Assembly: GCF_040812015.1 (NCBI RefSeq)
Contig: NZ_JBFNXJ010000001.1
Location: 1 to 64,000 of the forward strand
Direction: 5' to 3'
Length of the DNA: 64,000 bases
DNA from: Chitinivorax sp. PXF-14
GTDB lineage: Bacteria; Pseudomonadota; Gammaproteobacteria; Burkholderiales; SCOH01
In this document: positions 38,990 through 47,832 of the stretch, one piece after another
Layout of the letters: each line of letters opens with the position of its first letter
Position numbering within the stretch: position 1 is the stretch's first letter
Program-made: the position numbers and the translations under genes
Notes under the pieces: model-generated
Told to the model about the DNA's origin: nothing
The model's database searches: none
What the model saw: only the letters and a program-made list of their open reading frames with translations

Positions 38990-39973
38990 ATGTCGCGCAT
39001 CCACTATTTCCAGCGCTATTCGTCGATCGAGAACACGGTCACCAACAACACGCTGCAACTGCTGGCTCGCATCTATGAATATTCCGCCCGTTCCGCCTCG
39101 CGCCTGCTGTCCGAGCTGACCGGCGAGGCGATTTACATCGGGCTCGAAATCGCGCAGCAGCAGCGCGCAGGCAGCTCGGTGCCCGATGGCACGCTGCTGC
39201 AGCGGAGCTTCAAGATCGCCATCGAGGCCAAGGTCGATGCGCCGGTTGATGCCGACCAGCTGGCGCGCCACGCCGCGGGCTTTGGTGCCGAGGCGCAGCG
39301 GATCTTGCTGCTGCTGACCAAGACCCCGCTCGGCAGCGCCGAGCAGGCGGCCGTGGAGCAGGTCAGGGCGCGCTTTCCCGGCGTCGTCATCAAGTACATC
39401 ACCTTCGAGGACATCTGCAATGCGGTCGGGGCACTGTTCAAGCCGCATGAAGACTCGATCATCGAGCTGGTCGAGGACTACATCGAATACTGCAACGATA
39501 CCGGCCTGTTCGATCAGTCCCGAGATCTGATGCGGGTCGTGCCGTGCGGGCAGAGCATTGGCATCAACCAGCAACATGGCATCTACTTCCAGCCATCCGA
39601 CCGTGGCTACACGCCACATGCCTACGTCGGCGTCTACAGCCAGAAAGCGGTGAGAGCCGTGCTGGCCACCAAGAGCGTGTTCGACGTCACCCTGGCGGGC
39701 GGCCTGCTGATAAAAACGCTGGTCGATGGCGAGCCGACCGATCGCTTTGATGCCGCTATCCGCGCGATCATCGACGACGCCAGGGTGGAATGCGATTACG
39801 ACATCGCGGACGGCCATCGCTTCTTCTGTGGCGACATGGCGGCCACGCATTTTGAAAAGACCTCGCCAGGCGGCATACAAGGGGCGAGATTCATTAATCT
39901 GAAGGAGGTGCTGGGGCGGTTCGACGGGATTGCCGACATTGCCCTCCGGCTGCGTGAAAGGCAGTGGGAGTAG
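38990..39973 (+). CDS. Protein of unknown function with a PD-(D/E)XK nuclease-like motif
   Basis: 327 residues, soluble. In the N-terminal domain the segment around residues 64-82 reads VPDG, then 12 residues on, IAIEAK, with E79-x-K81 on a hydrophobic strand, followed by a helical DADQLARHAAGF. This is the spacing of a PD-(D/E)XK nuclease core (D66, E79, K81). The C-terminal half, with MRVVPCGQSIGINQQHGIYFQPSDRGY split by loops, belongs to a set of uncharacterised proteins I recall from accessory regions. It lies just after hemE without a clear functional link. Nuclease function is an inference from the motif. Confidence 0.7.
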   Translation: MSRIHYFQRYSSIENTVTNNTLQLLARIYEYSARSASRLLSELTGEAIYIGLEIAQQQRAGSSVPDGTLLQRSFKIAIEAKVDAPVDADQLARHAAGFGAEAQRILLLLTKTPLGSAEQAAVEQVRARFPGVVIKYITFEDICNAVGALFKPHEDSIIELVEDYIEYCNDTGLFDQSRDLMRVVPCGQSIGINQQHGIYFQPSDRGYTPHAYVGVYSQKAVRAVLATKSVFDVTLAGGLLIKTLVDGEPTDRFDAAIRAIIDDARVECDYDIADGHRFFCGDMAATHFEKTSPGGIQGARFINLKEVLGRFDGIADIALRLRERQWE

Positions 39974-40074
39974 CAGCCCCACGGGGCGTGCTGCTGCCTG
40001 CTATGCTCAAGCCGCGCGCCGTGAAGGCCAAGGCAGGCTATGCTTGCCGTGTCATCTCCGCAAAAGGGCTTGCC

Positions 40075-40539
40075 ATGCGCTGTACCAAATCCGTCTGCCG
40101 TGCCATGTTGCTGCTGTCGTTATCGAGCACGCTCGTCCTCCCACCGTCCTACGCCAGCTCGCCCGACAGCAAGGGTAAGCTTACCCACGCCGGTAAGGCG
40201 CAGAAAAAGGATTGGCACGAGGTTGGTAACGAAGATGCCGTCGAGCTCAACCTGGCCCGTGCCGACATCAGCGCGGAGACGGCGCGTGGCTATGTGCGCG
40301 AGCTGCAGATCGACCGCAGCGGCTATGCCGCGCTGCCACCCGGCATCCGCAAGAGCCTCGTGCGCGGCAAGCCGCTGCCGCCGGACATCGGCAAGAAAGC
40401 TGTGCCCAATCGCCTGAAGGTGCGTCTGCCGGTGCATGACGGCTATACCTGGCAGGTGGTCGGCACCGACCTGGTGCTGATCTCGGCGACGACCGGCATC
40501 GTGGCCGACGTGCTGCAAGATGTCTTCGGCGGCAACTGA
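40075..40539 (+). CDS. CigR-like exported protein
   Basis: 154-residue exported protein: signal peptide (about residues 1-27, ending YASS), a charged middle and a conserved C-terminal block with LPPGIRKSLVRGKPLPPDIGKK, then LPVHDGYTWQVVGTDLVLISATTGIVADVL. That block matches the CigR/RcnB-like family; CigR of Salmonella is an anti-virulence protein, but most members are uncharacterised. The ATG at 40075 follows AAAAGGG and begins the signal peptide. Confidence 0.8.
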   Translation: MRCTKSVCRAMLLLSLSSTLVLPPSYASSPDSKGKLTHAGKAQKKDWHEVGNEDAVELNLARADISAETARGYVRELQIDRSGYAALPPGIRKSLVRGKPLPPDIGKKAVPNRLKVRLPVHDGYTWQVVGTDLVLISATTGIVADVLQDVFGGN

Positions 40540-40708
40540 CGCGCGCCTGTCGGCCGCGCCCAGGGCCGGCTGCGGGGGAATCCGGCCGCATTCGCAGGGC
40601 AATCTGCGTGGCGGTACAGTTTTGTGCCAGCGTCCACGAGAATTGTTGCTGTAATGCCCGTCCCGGCGACGGTACACTTGCTAGCATGACCCTACCCTGG
40701 AGCAGGTT

Positions 40709-41872
40709 ATGTTTTCCGAGCGTATCGACCGGTTGTCCGGTTCCCTGATTCGAGAAATTCTCGCGCTGACGCAGCGCCCCGGCGTGATTTCGTTTGCGGG
40801 CGGCCTGCCGGCATCGCACATCATGCCCCCCTTCGACTTTGCCGGCCTGCCGCCGGAGCTGCGCCAGTACGGTGCGAGCGAGGGCGAGATGGCCCTGCGC
40901 GAGAAGGTATCGGCTCATGTGCGTGAGCTCGGCATCGATGCCGGCCCCGATCAGGTATTGATCCTTTCCGGCTCGCAGCAGGGGCTCGACCTCGCCTCCA
41001 AGCTGTTCATCGACGTCGGTACGCGCGTGATGGTCGAGGCGCCGACCTATCTGGCGGCATTGCAGAACTTCAAGCTATTCGGTGCCACGTTCGACGAGCT
41101 GACGTTGAATCCGCACGGCATCGATGCCGATGAGCTGGCCGCCAAGGCGAGGCAGCACAAGCCGGCCTGCTGTTACCTGATCCCGACCTTCCAGAACCCC
41201 TCCGGCTATTGCTACTCGGCCGAGACGCGTATGGCGGTGGCCGAGACGCTCGACGAGCTCGACATCCCCCTGATCGAGGACGAACCCTATCGCGAGCTGA
41301 TGTACGACGAGGTGGACCGCACGCCGCTCTGCGCGCGCCTGACCCGTGCGCCGTGGATCTACCTCGGCAGCTTCTCGAAGACCATGATGCCGGGCCTGCG
41401 CGTGGGTTTCCTGGTGGCGAGCAAGTCGCTGATGCCCTATCTCACGCGCCTCAAGCAGGCGGTGGACCTGCACACCAACCGCGTGGGGCAGTGGTATCTG
41501 GCCGAACATTTCGAAACACCGGCCTACCATGCCCACATCCGCGAGGCGCGCAGCTACTACCGCCAGCAGCGCGACTACATGGCCGATGCGCTGGCCCGTC
41601 ATCTGGGCGAGGTGGCGAGCTGGCAGGTGCCGCCGGGCGGGCTTTTCCTGTGGCTCAAGCTGCGAGACAAGCTGAATACCCGCGCTCTGCTCGAAGCGGC
41701 GCTCAAACGCGACGTCGCCTTCATGCCGGGCGAGCCGTTCTTCGCGACGCCGATGGAGGCCTCGGGTGCGCTACGGTTAAACTTCAGTCTGGCGACGCCG
41801 GCGCAGATCGATGAGGGTATCCCCTTGCTGCGCGAGGTGGTCGAGGATGCGCTTGTCAACCGAAAAAGTTGA
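40709..41872 (+). CDS. PLP-dependent aminotransferase of the 2-aminoadipate (LysN/MocR-core) type
   Basis: 387-residue fold-type I aminotransferase, class I/II. It has VISFAGGLPASH near the start, YGASEGEMALREKV, the PLP-ring segment SGSQQGLDLASKLF, PTFQNPSGY with the carboxylate-side Asn, IEDEPYRELMYD, and the Schiff-base lysine K224 in GSFSKTMMPGLRVGF. These resemble 2-aminoadipate or aromatic aminotransferases and the catalytic half of MocR regulators. There is no N-terminal winged helix, so it is an enzyme and not a regulator. Substrate is uncertain. Confidence 0.9.
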   Translation: MFSERIDRLSGSLIREILALTQRPGVISFAGGLPASHIMPPFDFAGLPPELRQYGASEGEMALREKVSAHVRELGIDAGPDQVLILSGSQQGLDLASKLFIDVGTRVMVEAPTYLAALQNFKLFGATFDELTLNPHGIDADELAAKARQHKPACCYLIPTFQNPSGYCYSAETRMAVAETLDELDIPLIEDEPYRELMYDEVDRTPLCARLTRAPWIYLGSFSKTMMPGLRVGFLVASKSLMPYLTRLKQAVDLHTNRVGQWYLAEHFETPAYHAHIREARSYYRQQRDYMADALARHLGEVASWQVPPGGLFLWLKLRDKLNTRALLEAALKRDVAFMPGEPFFATPMEASGALRLNFSLATPAQIDEGIPLLREVVEDALVNRKS

Positions 41873-42188
41873 GCGAATCGGCTTGACAATGACAGGGTTG
41901 TGCACATGTCGGTAGCCCATCACACATCGGAATGCCGGCATGACCTACGCACCTGCTATTGCTATGCAAGTATTTGAATTTAAAATTTAAATATTGTTGC
42001 CGATTTTTTGCGCAAACTAACAAAATGCCTTATTCACCGGGAGCTTGGGCAATTTATCCCGGTTAATCCACAAAGTTATCCACATAATTTGTGGATTTTC
42101 TAAAAAGTGCTTTCGGCTCATTGCACTAGCGCTGTTTGGTGAGAAGTTACGAGAAGATGACAATGAAATATCGCGCTAGCGAGAGGCT
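41873..42188. other. AT-rich intergenic region before priA
   Basis: 316 bases with low GC in the middle, including the self-complementary run TTTAAATTTTAAA-like near 41978-41995. No gene is seen. It holds one consensus DnaA box in a 10-bp inverted repeat. It probably carries the priA promoter and regulatory sites. Confidence 0.5.
42065..42097. promoter_or_regulatory. DnaA box inside an inverted repeat upstream of priA
   Basis: A perfect DnaA box TTATCCACA lies at 42076-42084. It is flanked by AATCCACAAA (42065-42074) and its exact complement TTTGTGGATT (42088-42097). The flanking arms themselves resemble weak DnaA boxes. DnaA binding here could control priA; this is inferred. Confidence 0.5.
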
Positions 42189-44363
42189 GTGCTGATTGCT
42201 CGCGTGGCACTCGATGTGCCGCTTCCAGGCTTGTTCGACTATCTCGCGCCAGGCCTGACCGAAACCGATGTCGGCCGGCGCGTGGTGGTGTCGTTCGGCC
42301 GACGGCGCATGGCCGGCATCGTGTTCGAGCTGGCTGGCACGTCGGACTACGAGCCGGCCCGGCTGAAGCCAATCGGCGCGGTGATCGACGACATGCCCGC
42401 CATCTCGGCCGATGTGCTCGCGCTGTGGCGCTTCTGCAGCGACTACTACCAGTACCCGCTGGGGCAGACCGTTTTTACCGGGCTGCCCGTGCGCCTGCGC
42501 CAGACAGCCATTTTCGTGCCCGATGCGCCCAGCTATTGGCATCTCACCGAATCGGGCCGCGCAGCCATCCCCGGTGCGCTGAGCCCGCGTGCCCATGCCC
42601 GCCAGCGGCTGTGGGTGGTGCTGCAGGACGGCTATTGCGAAGACAGCCTGCTGCGCGAGCTGGCCGCCACTGCCTCCGCCACGCTCAAGGACTGGCAACA
42701 GCGCGGCTGGGTCGAGCGTTGCTGGCCACCGGCCTCCGCTGCGCTGGCGATGCCGCCCGGCCCGGCGCTCAATGCCGAGCAGCAGGCCGCGCTCGACGCC
42801 ATCGACGCGACGGCCGGCTTTGCCGCCCATCTGCTGCACGGTGTGACGGGCAGCGGCAAGACCGAGGTCTACCTGCGGCTGATCAGCGAGCGGCTGCTGC
42901 AGGGGCGGCAGGTGCTGGTGCTGGTGCCCGAGATCAACCTGACGCCACAGCTGATGCAGCGCTTTAATGCACGCTTTCCGGGCCGGCGCATCGCCACGCT
43001 CCACAGCGCGCTGTCGGACGGTGAACGCACGCACAATTGGCTGGCGGCGCAGCGTGGCGAGGCCGATATCGTCATCGGCACCCGGCTGGCCGTCTTCACG
43101 CCGCTGCCGCGGCTCGGCATGATCGTGGTCGACGAGGAACATGACGGTTCGTTCAAGCAGCAGGAGGGCCTGCGCTATTCGGCCCGTGACGTCGCCATCT
43201 ACCGCGCGCGGATGCGCAACGTGCCCATCGTGCTCGGCTCGGCCACGCCGTCGCTCGAGACCTGGCACAACGCGCGGGCAGGGCGCTTTCAGTTGCTGCA
43301 GCTGACACAGCGCGCCGTTGCCGCTGCGGCGCTGCCCAGCGTGCGCACCATCGACACCCGCCGCAGCCTGCTGCTGGAGGGCTTTGCGCCACTGGTGCTC
43401 GAAGCGCTCGGCGCCCGGCTCGCGCGCGGTGAACAGAGCCTGGTGTTCATCAACCGTCGTGGCTACGCCCCCGTGCTGTTCTGTGGCGAATGCGGCTGGC
43501 TCGCCGGCTGCCGCCGTTGCAGCGCCAGGCTGGTGCTGCACCTGCGCGAGCGCAGGCTGCGCTGCCACCACTGCGGCTGGGAAGAGGCCGTGCCGGTGGC
43601 CTGCCCCGAGTGCGGCAATCAGGACGTACGCCCGCTGGGGCAGGGCACGCAGCGCGTCGAGACCACGCTCGCGCAGCACTTTCCGCAGGCCAATGTGCTG
43701 CGCATCGACCGCGATGCCACGCGGCGCAAGGATGCCTGGCATCACATCTTTGACGAGGTGCACAGCGGTCGCGCGCAGATCCTCGTAGGCACCCAGATGC
43801 TGGCCAAGGGGCACGATTTCCCCAACCTCTCGCTGGTCTGCGTGCTCAACGCCGACGGCGGGCTCTACAGCGCGGATTTTCGTGCCGGCGAGCGCCTGTT
43901 CGCGCTGCTGATGCAGGTCGCCGGCCGTGCCGGCCGCGCCGGTGTGCCCGGCGAGGTGCTGATCCAGACCCAGTTCCCTGATCACCCGATGTACACCGCG
44001 CTGGCCGCCCACGACTTCGATCGCTATGCCGAGCAACAATTGAGTGAGCGCCGCGATGCCGGGTTTCCGCCGTTCACCTTTCAGGCACTGCTGCGCGCCG
44101 AGGCGGCCAGCATCGACGCCGCACTCGCCTTCCTGTTTCAGGCAAGGCGCGTGGCCCAGGCGCTGGCGGCGCCGGTCGAACTGTTCGACCCGGTGCCCGC
44201 TACCATGGCGCGCCTGGCCGGGCGCGAGCGCGCGCAATTGCTGCTGCAGCACGGCTCGCGCCCGGTGCTGCAGCAATTCCTGCGCTTGTGGATGCCACAA
44301 CTCGCCAGCCTGGCCGATCGCCAGGTACGCTGGTCGCTCGACGTCGATCCGCAGGAGCTATGA
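42189..44363 (+). CDS. priA: Primosomal protein N' (replication restart helicase PriA)
   Basis: 3'-to-5' superfamily 2 helicase that reloads the replisome at stalled forks. 724 residues. N-terminal DNA-binding domain (ALDVPLPGLFDYLAP); helicase with Walker A LLHGVTGSGKTEVYL, Walker B VVDEEHDGSFKQQ and LGSATPSLE; zinc module with CGECGWLAGCRRC and CHHCGW and CPECGN; C-terminal helicase lobe with GTQMLAKGHDFPNL and QVAGRAGR. All motifs are intact. GTG start at 42189; the GAGAGG before it is very close, so the exact start is a little uncertain. Confidence 0.95.
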   Translation: MLIARVALDVPLPGLFDYLAPGLTETDVGRRVVVSFGRRRMAGIVFELAGTSDYEPARLKPIGAVIDDMPAISADVLALWRFCSDYYQYPLGQTVFTGLPVRLRQTAIFVPDAPSYWHLTESGRAAIPGALSPRAHARQRLWVVLQDGYCEDSLLRELAATASATLKDWQQRGWVERCWPPASAALAMPPGPALNAEQQAALDAIDATAGFAAHLLHGVTGSGKTEVYLRLISERLLQGRQVLVLVPEINLTPQLMQRFNARFPGRRIATLHSALSDGERTHNWLAAQRGEADIVIGTRLAVFTPLPRLGMIVVDEEHDGSFKQQEGLRYSARDVAIYRARMRNVPIVLGSATPSLETWHNARAGRFQLLQLTQRAVAAAALPSVRTIDTRRSLLLEGFAPLVLEALGARLARGEQSLVFINRRGYAPVLFCGECGWLAGCRRCSARLVLHLRERRLRCHHCGWEEAVPVACPECGNQDVRPLGQGTQRVETTLAQHFPQANVLRIDRDATRRKDAWHHIFDEVHSGRAQILVGTQMLAKGHDFPNLSLVCVLNADGGLYSADFRAGERLFALLMQVAGRAGRAGVPGEVLIQTQFPDHPMYTALAAHDFDRYAEQQLSERRDAGFPPFTFQALLRAEAASIDAALAFLFQARRVAQALAAPVELFDPVPATMARLAGRERAQLLLQHGSRPVLQQFLRLWMPQLASLADRQVRWSLDVDPQEL

Positions 44364-44411
44364 GATATTGCATCGCTTGTTAGAATGCGCCTTTCAGCAG
44401 GAGGGCCGGGC

Positions 44412-44990
44412 ATGCGGCTGATCATCTCATCATTGCTTGCCGCGTTGGTGCTCAACCCGGCGCAGGCCGAGCCGTCCGGCTTCCCTGGCGTCGACATCAA
44501 GGTGCGCCAGGATGGCGACGTCATCATCGTCGACTGCGTGATGCACACCGACGTCTCACAGGATGCCGCCTGGGCCGTGCTGACCGATTTCGAACACATG
44601 GTGCGCTTCGTCCCCAATGTGCACGAAAGCCACGTGCTCGAACGCCATGGCGAACAGCTGCGCGTACAGCAGAAGGGCGTTGCACGCTACGGTGTGCTGT
44701 CCTTCTCGTTCGAATCGTTGCGCGATATCGAGCTCAAGCCGATCAGCGAGATACGCTCGCGCGCCGTCGGCGGCAATGTGAAGCAGATGGAGGGCACCAC
44801 CCAGCTGAGCCACGATGCCGGCGGCACCACCATCGTCTTCCATTCGACCTCGGTGCCGGGCGTGTGGGTGCCCCCCATGCTCGGACTCGCCTTCGTCAGG
44901 AACGAGGTCGCGGAGCAGTTCCACGGCATGCTGCTGGAAATGCAGAAACGCAAGCCGCCCACCCTCAGCGAACCGAGACCGGCGACATGA
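44412..44990 (+). CDS. Exported SRPBCC/START-like domain protein
   Basis: 192-residue protein with a signal peptide (MRLIISSLLAALVLNPAQAEP) and a START-like/SRPBCC ligand-binding fold: VHTDVSQDAAWAVLTDFEHM-type segment, VPNVHESHVLERHGEQLRVQQKG, and a C-terminal helix EVAEQFHGMLLEMQKRK. The hydrophobic cavity of the fold suggests lipid or small-molecule binding in the periplasm. ATG at 44412 has GGAGGG upstream. It is the last core gene before the tRNA. Confidence 0.82.
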   Translation: MRLIISSLLAALVLNPAQAEPSGFPGVDIKVRQDGDVIIVDCVMHTDVSQDAAWAVLTDFEHMVRFVPNVHESHVLERHGEQLRVQQKGVARYGVLSFSFESLRDIELKPISEIRSRAVGGNVKQMEGTTQLSHDAGGTTIVFHSTSVPGVWVPPMLGLAFVRNEVAEQFHGMLLEMQKRKPPTLSEPRPAT

Positions 44991-45016
44991 TTTTTCAATG
45001 CATGCAAAAAATGTGC

Positions 45017-45045
45017 TTGACGCCAAAACCGCGCTAGTGTTTAAT
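45017..45045 (+). promoter_or_regulatory. Promoter of tRNA-Phe
   Basis: TTGACG (45017-45022), a 17-base spacer and TTTAAT (45040-45045), followed by a GC-rich discriminator GCGCC as in stable-RNA promoters under stringent control. Start point near 45052, eight bases before the tRNA. Confidence 0.7.
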
Positions 45046-45059
45046 TGCGCCCTCTCGAC

Positions 45060-45135
45060 GGCCAAGTAGCTCAGTTGGTAGAGCAGCGGATTGAAAATCC
45101 GCGTGTCGGTGGTTCGATTCCGCCCTTGGCCACCA
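45060..45135 (+). tRNA. tRNA-Phe (anticodon GAA)
   Basis: 76 bases fold into a full cloverleaf: acceptor stem GGCCAAG with CTTGGCC, D-arm GCTCAGTTGGTAGAGC, anticodon stem GCGGA/TCCGC with loop TTGAAAA (GAA at 45093-45095), T-arm with TTCGATTC, and an encoded CCA end. It stands exactly at the border between core genes and the accessory region, and tRNA 3' ends are frequent integration sites. Confidence 0.97.
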
Positions 45136-45143
45136 AAATTCAG

Positions 45144-45171
45144 CGCCCAACTGTTCTCAGTTGGGCGTTTT
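45144..45171 (+). terminator. Terminator of tRNA-Phe
   Basis: Perfect 10-bp stem CGCCCAACTG / CAGTTGGGCG with a 4-base loop TTCT, followed by TTTTC. Starts 8 bases after the tRNA CCA. Confidence 0.88.
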
Positions 45172-45398
45172 CATTTGTGCTTCCCGCATGACACGCGGGG
45201 TTCCCGCACATTCTGCGTGTGCGACCCGGGTCCTGTGGCCTGGCAGGAACATCCCCGGTTGCCCTCCGTTCCGCCCTCTCTTCTCTCGAAATCGGCGCTA
45301 ACTTCTTCGCCGTGGCACACGCACATGGCCTTTTGCGACCATGATTCGCGCGCGTGCCATTGCCATTCGTTGTCGGGTGAACTTGGAGCAGCAATCCA

Positions 45399-46349
45399 TC
45401 ACGCCAACACAGCCGCCGCGCAAGGCATGGAGTACAAGCCTGCGCGTTGCTGCGTGACGACGAGTGCTCCGTAGGCCGCCAGCCTCGCCTCGTGCTCCGG
45501 CTTGCCCTTGTCCTTCGACTTGATCTTAAACAGGTCAATTGGCTTGTCGCTCTTCTGGCCGGCGCGCTGCATGACCCTTTCGCCGTCCACCTCGGCACCC
45601 TTGAATGACCAAAGCGCTTCGAACACCTTGGCCTGACCTTGGGTGAATCGGATTGGTGTGGACTGCACATCCGGCAGCGTTGCCCACTTGAAGTCCGCCG
45701 AGAATGGCCCGTTCACAGGCGCGGCCGGATTGGCCACTGCTGGCGCTGCAGACGGTGCCGAAGGGATGAACGAGATCCCGCCGCCATAGAACGTGAATCG
45801 TTCTTCCAGCGCCAGCCATTCCACGCCTGAGCCGAAGGGCGATCCGCGAGTCATGCGCGGCCTGGGAGTGATGACCCGGATGCTGCTGCCCGCCACGCGC
45901 ACACGATCCAGCAAGTTCGGCTCATGCAGCACTCGTGTCAGATCTCGGGCCAGCAACACTGGAGAACGGCGGGCGTCACCGATTCGCCAGGCTCCGTCGC
46001 CCAAGTCATCGATGTCGTCGCGGCTCTCGATGTCGAGGGCGAGGCGCATTTTCTGCCGCAGCCAGTCTTCATCCAGGGCCAACGCCGCACCGTCGATTGC
46101 TTCGACGGGCACCTGGCCACAATCCGGGCACCGACAGATCCGGCCGCCCCGACCATCACTCCAGACCTGCGCCCGGTGCTGCTGGCAGTGGGGGCAGAGC
46201 ACAAAAGACTGATCCACCACTGTTGGCCTCACCGCTTTGCCGAGCACAGGCAAAGCCGTTACCTCGCGTGGCGACAGCGTGGAACGCAGCACCGGCGTGC
46301 CGCCCGCGAACAGGCGGCAAACCAGGGCCCAGGTATCGTGCGTTGCCAT
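45399..46349 (-). CDS. Zinc-ribbon protein of unknown function
   Basis: 316 residues. A zinc ribbon is formed by C52, C55, C74 and C77 (CPHC and CPDC, with an intervening RGGRICR turn), the type found in DNA- or RNA-binding proteins and phage proteins. N-terminal HDTWALVCRLFAGGTPVLRSTLS and middle LALDIESRDDIDDL give no family match that I recognise. The C-terminal part is Ala/Pro-rich and then basic (DLFKIKSKDKGKPEHEARLAAYGALV). It starts 3 bases after the stop of the upstream gene (TGACCAATG), so the two are translationally coupled. Confidence 0.75.
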   Translation of the reverse strand: MATHDTWALVCRLFAGGTPVLRSTLSPREVTALPVLGKAVRPTVVDQSFVLCPHCQQHRAQVWSDGRGGRICRCPDCGQVPVEAIDGAALALDEDWLRQKMRLALDIESRDDIDDLGDGAWRIGDARRSPVLLARDLTRVLHEPNLLDRVRVAGSSIRVITPRPRMTRGSPFGSGVEWLALEERFTFYGGGISFIPSAPSAAPAVANPAAPVNGPFSADFKWATLPDVQSTPIRFTQGQAKVFEALWSFKGAEVDGERVMQRAGQKSDKPIDLFKIKSKDKGKPEHEARLAAYGALVVTQQRAGLYSMPCAAAVLA

Positions 46350-46352
46350 TGG

Positions 46353-47588
46353 TCAGTCCTCGAAGGCCGATGAGGTATTGACTGCGTCGGACTCCGGCGG
46401 CACTTCCTGGGCACTGAGGGTCTGGCCCTTCTGCAAGATGCCCACCGCAACCAGGTAGCCTTCCAGCTGTGCCTGCATCGTGGCGTCGAACTTGTGCAGG
46501 TTCAGTCGCCCTTTGCTAGTCACTTCGATGGTGACCACCTTTGGGCGAGTTCTGCCCGGCTCGGGCGGGTAGTAGAGATTGACCTGCGCCGCCGTCACTG
46601 CCCACTGACCTTCCAGCGGGCCAGGCAGCTTCTCCTTCAGCAGATCGTGCACCGAGCGCTGCTGGCTGGACTGCATCGCCGTGCATTCGATCTTGAGCGC
46701 CGTGTCGGGGCTGAGCAGGGTGAGTGCCTTGAGTTGCACCATCGAAAAACCGTCCTCAAAGACCTCCGGCACATCGAACCCGGTGCGCAGCATCGACAAA
46801 TCCAGCGTCGGCGACTTGATCTTGTGAGCGCTCGCTTTCACGCCCAGCACATGCTCCGCGAAGGCCTCGACCAGCATCTGCTGGTACTTCGCGCCGCCGC
46901 GCACCAGCGTGCGCACGACACCGGTGGACTTGGCGTACTCCAGCACCATGTGAATGTTGGGGTTGCCGACCCTGCGCTTCAGGGTTGCGCCCTCGAACTC
47001 CAAGCGCAGCATCGCCATATCCTTGACATGGACTGACAACAGAAACACCCCTGGGCTGCGCTCGACCAAGTGCGCCACGCTGCCGTCACCACATTGCAGT
47101 TCACGCTTGTAGAAGGCAGAGATGGCATGACGCAACGCGGACAGATTGGCATCCGAACCGTTCGGCTGGCGCTTCAAGCCGAGATCGTATTGCTGCGTCT
47201 GCTGCCCATGCTGCTCCCAAAAGCTGAAGTCATAGGCGCGCTCAAACAGCGCCGGGTGGTGGACGTAGAGCCAGAAGGAACGGTGGATGTCACTTGCGCA
47301 AAGCGTCAAACCCGCCAAAGCGGCACCGTCGGTCACCGCCGCCTCAAACATCGCCTGCTTGCCTGCCACATCGCCCAACTGAACGCTGGCCATGAGATTG
47401 GCCGTCATCCGGTCGCGGGCTGCAATGTCTGGCCAGACTTTGACCGCTTCGACCAGAAACTGGCTGGTCTCCGGTGTGTCATCCCAGGCAAAGCCATCGG
47501 GCACAGGCAGGCTGTGGGTAGTCAAGAAGTCGCGCAGCGTGGCATCCACCGGCAGCTCGAGCATCACGTCGACAAAGGTCTTCTTCAT
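46353..47588 (-). CDS. Protein of unknown function, first gene of the leftward operon
   Basis: 411 residues from ATG 47588 (MKKTFVDVMLELPVDATLRDFL), preceded by AAAGGA. No membrane segment, signal peptide or catalytic motif that I can recognise. Residues 90-130 include aromatic-rich SFWLYVHHPALFERAYDFSFWEQ; residues 190-240 look like alternating strands (SVHVKDMAMLRLEFEGATLKRRV); the C-terminal third again has beta-like HNLYYPPEP-type sequence (VNLYYPPEPGRTRPKVVTIEV). Transcribed away from the XRE repressor gene under a promoter that carries the shared TTGTATCTC element, so it is likely controlled by that repressor. Confidence 0.75.
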   Translation of the reverse strand: MKKTFVDVMLELPVDATLRDFLTTHSLPVPDGFAWDDTPETSQFLVEAVKVWPDIAARDRMTANLMASVQLGDVAGKQAMFEAAVTDGAALAGLTLCASDIHRSFWLYVHHPALFERAYDFSFWEQHGQQTQQYDLGLKRQPNGSDANLSALRHAISAFYKRELQCGDGSVAHLVERSPGVFLLSVHVKDMAMLRLEFEGATLKRRVGNPNIHMVLEYAKSTGVVRTLVRGGAKYQQMLVEAFAEHVLGVKASAHKIKSPTLDLSMLRTGFDVPEVFEDGFSMVQLKALTLLSPDTALKIECTAMQSSQQRSVHDLLKEKLPGPLEGQWAVTAAQVNLYYPPEPGRTRPKVVTIEVTSKGRLNLHKFDATMQAQLEGYLVAVGILQKGQTLSAQEVPPESDAVNTSSAFED

Positions 47589-47694
47589 CTTGATCGTCCT
47601 TTCTGGATCGGCGTCGAAGGTCTGCGACCGATGTACGGACTGCACTGGCCAGCGACTGGTTTACTGAACACGAACTTCGCACAAGTAAAGTAGC

Positions 47695-47782
47695 GAGATA
47701 CAAGCGCGATTCTGAACCTCGGATTTCCGCTTGTCAATCAACTCGGCACATCTAGACCTCATTTGTATCTCACGGCTATACT
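47695..47782. promoter_or_regulatory. Divergent promoters with a shared TTGTATCTC operator element
   Basis: Leftward promoter on the minus strand: TTGACA (47737-47732), 17 bases, CAGAAT (47714-47709). Rightward promoter: TAGACC (47753-47758), 18 bases, TATACT (47777-47782). The nine-base element TTGTATCTC occurs at 47763-47771 on the plus strand, inside the rightward spacer. It occurs again at 47703-47695 on the minus strand, at the leftward start point. Each copy faces its own transcript. The XRE protein encoded next to it is the natural candidate to bind both. Confidence 0.6.
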
Positions 47783-47832
47783 GGCGGTCTTGTTTTTGTT
47801 AACTGACTGTTTTCCCCTACAGGAGCATCGCT

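Noticed and set aside
41873-42188. Possible chromosomal replication origin
   Set aside because: Only one consensus DnaA box is present and dnaA, dnaN or gidA are not nearby; more likely a regulatory site for priA.
45172-45398. Possible attachment-site duplication right after tRNA-Phe
   Set aside because: I could not find a second copy of the tRNA 3' end in the window, so no attachment site is annotated.
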